Shown piece by piece: positions 13,396 through 16,855 of a DNA stretch of 16,855 nucleotides (its first letter is position 1; each line of letters begins with the position of its first letter). This DNA comes from Thermoproteota archaeon. Its GTDB lineage: Archaea; Thermoproteota; EX4484-205; JAAOZP01. The position numbers were made by a program, and so were the translations under genes. The notes under the pieces are model-generated. The model had not been told where the DNA came from. It worked only from the letters and a program-made list of their open reading frames with translations, and ran no database searches. The stretch is taken from the NCBI GenBank assembly GCA_026414125.1, contig JAOAJQ010000011.1, forward strand, positions 1-16,855, read 5' to 3'.

Positions 13396-13506
13396 AGAGG
13401 GGTGGGGGGAGGGGTCGAAAAGGTGACAACGACGAGTGTAAAAAGAGGCATGGATGGTAGATGTTCGTCTAGTCCCAAACCCCTCTTTTATAAGGAGGTG
13501 TTCCTC
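13396..13506 (+). promoter_or_regulatory. Possible RNA switch controlling the ribosome binding site of the 68-residue protein
   Basis: Three segments can pair in conflicting ways. ACCCCTCT (13479-13486) is complementary to AGAGGGGT (13396-13403). The overlapping CCTCTTT (13482-13488) can instead fold back on AAGGAGG (13492-13498) with a 3-nt loop and one G-U pair, hiding the Shine-Dalgarno GGAGGTG (13494-13500). The Shine-Dalgarno can also pair with CCTC (13503-13506). If initiation is at about 13398 only about six of the eight 5' pairs remain. The G-rich 5' tract could alternatively form a G-quadruplex. This is read by eye, with no folding calculation. Confidence 0.35.
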
Positions 13507-13512
13507 GGTTGA
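13423..13512 (+). CDS. Possible 29-residue leader peptide, coupled to the next gene
   Basis: A GTG-initiated frame with GGAGG 10 nt upstream (13408-13412), encoding a basic, Ser/Thr-rich peptide (MTTTSVKRGMDGRC at its start, KPLFYKEVFLG at its end). Its TGA (13510-13512) overlaps the TTG start of the following gene (13509), so ribosomes finishing it could open the hairpin over the next ribosome binding site. No family is recognised. It may be a chance frame: the region is short and GC-biased. A shorter version could start at ATG 13450. A second tiny frame, GTG 13391 to TGA 13426 (11 residues), would begin upstream of the predicted transcription start and is less likely. Confidence 0.3.
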   Translation: MTTTSVKRGMDGRCSSSPKPLFYKEVFLG

Positions 13513-13715
13513 GCTGGAGCGAGAGCGAAGAGGAGCTGCTCAGGTACCTGAAGGCCGAGCTTAAGAGAATAAGGGAGAAGAAAGATGTTGTTATAGGGCA
13601 GGATGCATACACGTTATTGTGCAAGAAGGAGAGGACTTTGATGGAAGAGATTTCGAAGCTTTACGCTCGGCGTCAAATTGCACAGCAGACAGCTAAGGTT
13701 AAAGCACGCCTTTAA
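13509..13715 (+). CDS. Small charged helical protein, unknown function
   Basis: A 68-residue protein, very rich in Lys, Arg and Glu, with a pattern typical of two long amphipathic helices: SESEEELLRYLKAELKRIRE, a break at VVIGQDAY, then KKERTLMEEISKLYARRQIA. A coiled coil or a small nucleic acid-associated protein would fit; no family is recognised. The TTG start is chosen because a full Shine-Dalgarno GGAGGTG lies 8 nt upstream, the strongest in the window, and the next in-frame codon upstream of the Shine-Dalgarno is a stop at 13491. The stop is at 13713-13715. It is preceded by the structured leader described above and followed 69 bp later by an unrelated-looking gene with its own TATA box. 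Confidence 0.6.
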   Translation: MSWSESEEELLRYLKAELKRIREKKDVVIGQDAYTLLCKKERTLMEEISKLYARRQIAQQTAKVKARL

Positions 13716-13753
13716 AAAGCACCATATTCCTCAGGCTCGGAATCTTACGCTAG

Positions 13754-13762
13754 ACTTTTAAG
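13754..13762 (+). promoter_or_regulatory. TATA box of the 298-residue orphan gene
   Basis: GACTTTTAA is centred about 27 bp before ATG 13785, consistent with leaderless initiation. A second element, GCTTATACT (13762-13770), is too close to the ATG. Confidence 0.45.
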
Positions 13763-13784
13763 CTTATACTAGTCCTTTTAACTA

Positions 13785-14681
13785 ATGGATGAGGAAGAAG
13801 AGGGGAAACCAGTTTTAACCGTGATTATGAAGGAGTATAGAGAATTTTTCACAAGAATAATGGAGTCCGGTGACGAGGATAGAATGAGGCTGGCTGCAGT
13901 TTTCTACGACTGGGTTAACGACTCCATGGAGGAAGCATCGGACACTGCTGAAAAAGCATTCATGTTCCGCTCTATTTTCGCGATGGCTAAGAGACTGCTT
14001 GACTCCAAGCTTGACGACGATAGGCTTTCAAAGATAGGCTTGATAATAAGCAACCTGAGATCACGGCAAGACTCTAAGAATGCTCTGTTCACTGCAGAAT
14101 ACTTGAAGCTACAGCTTTTCGAAGACTGCGGGCTCGACTCCGGGGAAACAGACTGGGAGCTGGTGGACAAGTATCTAGAATACTGGGCTGAGGCCTCTAG
14201 CAAGGAGGAGTTTGAAATTACCTATTATAAGCGGTGTGAGGATGGAAAGATATTGACTGACGAAAGTAGGCTTGCTGAGGCTGGACCAGCCTTCTTCAGA
14301 CATTGCTCAGCCGAGTGCGTTGAATGGTTCTACAGCATGATGCTTAAGCCTATAGACTACTCTCCAAGCTCGCTGGTTGAGCTGGACAGGGTTATTGACG
14401 CATACTGGCCTAAGGAGCTTTTCAAGGACGTGGACATTGAGGATGAGGAGAACACGTATAGCACGGTACTGCTGAGGCTGGTGCTAATGACTGGCAGCTA
14501 CCTGGGTGAAGTACTCGTTAGGAACCTCGGCGGCAAATGGGAGAAGGCTGAACCCTCAGGATGGCGTATTCTCCTGAAAGAGTCTAGGATAAACGTTTTC
14601 CACATTGCTGAGGAATCGCTTAGGGGTTCCTCCAGGTTCCACGAAGCGTTTAAACTCGCTGAGAAAATCAGCATGCTTTAA
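13785..14681 (+). CDS. Unrecognised 298-residue acidic protein
   Basis: A soluble, strongly acidic protein starting MDEEEEGKP with no signal peptide or membrane segment. Residues about 10-120 are helical (YREFFTRIMESGDEDRMRLA, KAFMFRSIFAMAKRLL). Residues about 120-215 include LVDKYLEYWAEASSKEEFEI and CSAECVEWFYSMMLKPIDY. The C-terminal third, from about SSLVELDRVIDAYWP, contains LVLMTGSYLGEVLVRNLGGKWEKAEPSGWRI (broken here at G-W). That resembles by eye a small bacterial domain of unknown function of the DUF3806 kind, with a GsylGEv..r.lGG.W motif sometimes seen near toxin-immunity genes; this is a weak resemblance, not an assignment. Cysteines are few (about five) and not in metal-binding pairs. 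It lies 43 bp before the tRNA methyltransferase gene. Confidence 0.75.
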   Translation: MDEEEEGKPVLTVIMKEYREFFTRIMESGDEDRMRLAAVFYDWVNDSMEEASDTAEKAFMFRSIFAMAKRLLDSKLDDDRLSKIGLIISNLRSRQDSKNALFTAEYLKLQLFEDCGLDSGETDWELVDKYLEYWAEASSKEEFEITYYKRCEDGKILTDESRLAEAGPAFFRHCSAECVEWFYSMMLKPIDYSPSSLVELDRVIDAYWPKELFKDVDIEDEENTYSTVLLRLVLMTGSYLGEVLVRNLGGKWEKAEPSGWRILLKESRINVFHIAEESLRGSSRFHEAFKLAEKISML

Positions 14682-14724
14682 ATCTTCCATATGATAAAGC
14701 TTTTAAGGCGATAGAGCAAAGCGA

Positions 14725-15765
14725 ATGCTAACATTGTTGATTATTCTGCTCACCACAAACCCGGGTATTGAGGACATTGTTGAAAAAGAGGTTATGGAGG
14801 TTCTGGAGGCACGAGCATTAAGGTTTCATGATCTACCTGGCAGGGTTAGTGTTGAAGTTGAGGAGGAGAAACTAGCTAAGGTTTTCTCTTTGCGCTCAAT
14901 ATACCATGCTGTGAAACACGTATCCGTTTTCGAAATAAGGCTAGGAGAAGAAGGTCTGCTCGATGTTTACAACGGGTTGAAGAGCATTGAAATAGAGGAT
15001 TTGGAGAATGCTGAAACCTTTAGGGTTACGTGTCAGAGAATAGGCGAGCATGCTTTCACCTCCGTCCAGGTTCAGAAATACGCTGGGCAAGCCTTAGTTG
15101 AGAAATACGGTAGGAAGGTCAGTCTGAAAGGTTTCGACGTGAACATTGTCTGCGACGTGATAGGAAGAAAATGTTATGTAGGAGTTCAGTTGACAAAGGA
15201 GTCTTTACACAAGAGGTTTGAAAGACCGTTTAACCATCCTGCCGCAATAAAGGCGCCGTTAGCCTACGGAATGCTGAGGATAGCAGGGGTTAAGGATGGG
15301 GATGTTCTCCTAGATCCCTTCTGCGGAGGCGGCACAATCCCTATAGAGGCAGCTCAAGTTTGGGATGGCAGGATAACGATTTACGGCAGCGATATTAACA
15401 GCAGGTTTCTAGAGGGGGCGAGGAGAAACGCTGAGGCAGCCGGTGTTGAGAAACATGTTTCATTCAGGATTGCCGATGCTCGGAGGCTTGAAGACTATTA
15501 TGATTCAACCATAGACAGACTGGTGACGAACCCTCCTTACGGGATCCGAATGGGCAGGGAGAAGAATCTTAGGGAAACATATTTTCGCTTCCTGAACTCA
15601 GCTTCAAAAATAGTTAAGCCAGACGGCAGGATCACCTTGATAAGCCTTAAGGCAACAGCCTTGCGAAGCATTGTTTTCAAGACAAAGAAGTTCAAGCTGG
15701 TGCATGAAAGAGTTGTTGAAACAGGCGGGCTATACCCTCATATTTTTGTGCTGGAAAGGCTTTAA
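14725..15765 (+). CDS. trm14: THUMP-domain tRNA (guanine-N2) methyltransferase, Trm14/TrmN-like
   Basis: A 346-residue RNA methyltransferase. The N-terminal part (about 1-60, TTNPGIEDIVEKEV) is the ferredoxin-like region, then comes a THUMP domain (about 60-155; FRVTCQRIGEHAFTSVQVQK, FDVNIVCDVIGRKCYVGVQL). Next is the linker HKRFERPFNHPAAIKAPLAY and a Rossmann-like SAM domain with motif I DPFCGGGTI (187-195), acidic loop GSDINSR (211-217), and catalytic motif IV NPPYG (259-263), typical of amino-group methylation. Archaeal Trm14 makes m2G at tRNA position 6; the related Trm11 acts at position 10 but has a different length and architecture, so Trm14 is favoured. ATG 14725 is only about 21 bp from a TATA element (CTTTTAAG, 14700-14707); TTG 14734 or 14737 would fit leaderless initiation better and removes only hydrophobic residues. 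It is a housekeeping gene unrelated to the sugar cluster. Confidence 0.88.
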   Translation: MLTLLIILLTTNPGIEDIVEKEVMEVLEARALRFHDLPGRVSVEVEEEKLAKVFSLRSIYHAVKHVSVFEIRLGEEGLLDVYNGLKSIEIEDLENAETFRVTCQRIGEHAFTSVQVQKYAGQALVEKYGRKVSLKGFDVNIVCDVIGRKCYVGVQLTKESLHKRFERPFNHPAAIKAPLAYGMLRIAGVKDGDVLLDPFCGGGTIPIEAAQVWDGRITIYGSDINSRFLEGARRNAEAAGVEKHVSFRIADARRLEDYYDSTIDRLVTNPPYGIRMGREKNLRETYFRFLNSASKIVKPDGRITLISLKATALRSIVFKTKKFKLVHERVVETGGLYPHIFVLERL

Positions 15766-15814
15766 AAGAATAGAAAACGCTCTTGAAGCAGGAGTATTGT
15801 TTCAGTGGAAACCG

Positions 15815-16855
15815 TCACCTGTAGAATTGTGGAAGCCACTCCCTCTCAGCCTCAAACATCTCGTCAACCATTTTCCTGATTTCCTCAGGCGTCAAAACCG
15901 CGGCTGTCAACGGGTCGAACAGGACCGCTTGGTAAGCCAAATCCCTGTCGGCCTCAAGAGCAGCTTTAACCGCTAGCTCTTGAACATTTATATTGGTCCT
16001 GTTTAAAGCGGCGCACTGAGGTGGAAGATCGCCAACATAGCATGGGTGCAGCCCTCCTTCGTCGACGAAGCAAGGCACCTCAACGCAACACCCGTAAGGC
16101 AGGTTCGTTATGATACCCGTGTTCTCAACATTACCGTTTATCCTACGGGTTTCTCCTGTTTCCATGGAGTCTATTATCATAACCCCGTACTCATGGGAAC
16201 GCTTTATTTCAACCGGCTCCTCACCTGAGATCTGTCTCCTTATCTGCTCATAATGAGGCTTCCACGCTTCCTGACATATCTGGTAGTAGAACCATCTTGG
16301 CTCGCAGTACTTCCTGCGCCTCTCCTCATTAACCCTGAAATAGGGAACGTATTCTCCAAGATGGTGGCTTGACTCCGTTATGAAATAGCCTAGGGCCTTC
16401 ATCATCTCAAACCTAACCTTATCCCTCTCATAAACATCCGGTTTCTTCATGGCTTCCCACAGCATCGGGTAAGCATCTTTCCCAAGATGCTTAAACTCTA
16501 GGAAGAAGGCCTGATGGTTTATCCCCGCCACCCAGTAGTAAACCTCCTCAAAGGGAACCCCTATGTAGCCTGAAAGCTGCATAGCAGTCCCCTGCACACT
16601 GTGACAGAGCCCCACGTTCCTAATTCTCGACGCCTCATTCATAGCCCAACAGTTTATAGCCATAGGGTTCGCGTAGTTTATCAGCAGAGCCTCTGGGCAG
16701 AGCTCCTCCATGTCCCTGCATATGTCGATGAGAACCGGTATTGTTCTCAAACCTCTGAAAACACCACCCGGCCCCAGGGTGTCTCCAACCTCCTGGTTCA
16801 CACCGTATTTAAGAGGTATGTAGATATCCTTCTCAAACGCTTTAAGCCCGCCCAC
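15815..16855 (-). CDS. GH4 alpha-galactosidase-type glycoside hydrolase, N-terminus outside window
   Basis: The C-terminal 346 residues of a family 4 glycoside hydrolase, a group that uses NAD+ and Mn2+ through a redox mechanism. The frame is open at the right edge, beginning VGGLKAFEKDIYIPLKYGV, which in alpha-galactosidase (MelA/AglA) relatives lies about 90-100 residues in, so the NAD-binding GxGS end is missing. Landmarks: NQEVGDTLGPGGVFRGLRTI, LLINYANPMAINCWA, GLCHSVQGTA and VAGINHQAFFLEF. The Cys of GLCHS and the His of GINHQ, 30 residues apart, are the likely metal ligands (29 apart in AglA, from memory). Further on are VEVPCFVDEGG and a C-terminal MVDEMFEAEREWLPQF. GH4 also includes 6-phospho-glucosidases and glucuronidases; the CHS motif favours the alpha-galactosidase/alpha-glucosidase side. 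Cytoplasmic. It converges on the tRNA methyltransferase gene with a 49-bp gap and has its own promoter outside the window. Confidence 0.85.
   Translation of the reverse strand: MGGLKAFEKDIYIPLKYGVNQEVGDTLGPGGVFRGLRTIPVLIDICRDMEELCPEALLINYANPMAINCWAMNEASRIRNVGLCHSVQGTAMQLSGYIGVPFEEVYYWVAGINHQAFFLEFKHLGKDAYPMLWEAMKKPDVYERDKVRFEMMKALGYFITESSHHLGEYVPYFRVNEERRRKYCEPRWFYYQICQEAWKPHYEQIRRQISGEEPVEIKRSHEYGVMIIDSMETGETRRINGNVENTGIITNLPYGCCVEVPCFVDEGGLHPCYVGDLPPQCAALNRTNINVQELAVKAALEADRDLAYQAVLFDPLTAAVLTPEEIRKMVDEMFEAEREWLPQFYR

Noticed and set aside
13207..13420. Replication origin with ORB-like elements
   Set aside because: The repeats and G-rich tract are suggestive, but no match to the ORB consensus as I remember it, and no orc1/cdc6 gene is in the window.
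13380..13500. SRP RNA, RNase P RNA or C/D box RNA in the 13.4 kb leader
   Set aside because: I found none of the conserved cores (SRP helix 8 motif, RNase P GAGGAAAGUCC, RUGAUGA/CUGA boxes).

Overview
The window looks like part of a thermophilic archaeal chromosome, probably Thermoproteota (crenarchaeal). The grounds are frequent AGG/AGA arginine and ATA isoleucine codons, TTTAAA-type TATA elements about 21-32 bp before start codons (mostly leaderless genes), HEPN-MNT and VapBC toxin-antitoxin loci, a THUMP-domain tRNA methyltransferase and an N-glycosylation-rich exoprotein. I cannot assign a genus. I saw no rRNA, tRNA, CRISPR array, insertion sequence or integrase.

Layout. (1) 2-2299 is the 3' part of a large secreted or surface beta-rich protein whose gene starts before the window. 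(2) 2405-3866 is a toxin-antitoxin island: an intact HEPN-MNT pair, then a vapBC pair broken by three frameshifts but keeping its promoter and operator. (3) 3867-4153 has no intact gene. (4) 4154-8551 holds a HAD phosphatase (-) divergent from a XylA-like sugar isomerase (+), an FGGY sugar kinase (+) and a convergent class II aldolase (-). (5) 8829-12195 holds a GH53 endo-galactanase-like enzyme (-), an ornithine cyclodeaminase/mu-crystallin family protein (-) and a divergent GH29 alpha-L-fucosidase (+). (6) 12217-14681 holds an isoprenylcysteine/phospholipid methyltransferase-like membrane protein, an unusually structured 302-bp intergenic region, a possible 29-codon leader ORF coupled to a 68-residue helical protein, and a 298-residue unrecognised protein. 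(7) 14725-15765 is a Trm14/TrmN-type tRNA guanine-N2 methyltransferase. (8) 15815 to the right edge is a GH4 alpha-galactosidase-type enzyme whose N-terminus lies outside.

How the genes may work together: the isomerase, kinase and class II aldolase are the three activities of phosphorylative pentose/6-deoxyhexose catabolism (L-fucose, L-rhamnose or L-arabinose type). A GH29 fucosidase, a GH53 galactanase and a GH4 alpha-galactosidase nearby, none with a visible export signal in the portion seen, suggest breakdown of imported plant- or algal-type oligosaccharides in the cytoplasm. No transporter or dedicated regulator is seen, so the substrate assignment is inference. The genes mostly carry separate promoters and do not form one operon.

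The least explained part is 13207-13512: CCGGTG repeats, TCTTTAA elements spaced 25 and 23 bp, a 13-bp palindrome, three 10-bp tandem repeats, a G-rich tract, and two mutually exclusive RNA pairings around the ribosome binding site of the 68-residue protein.
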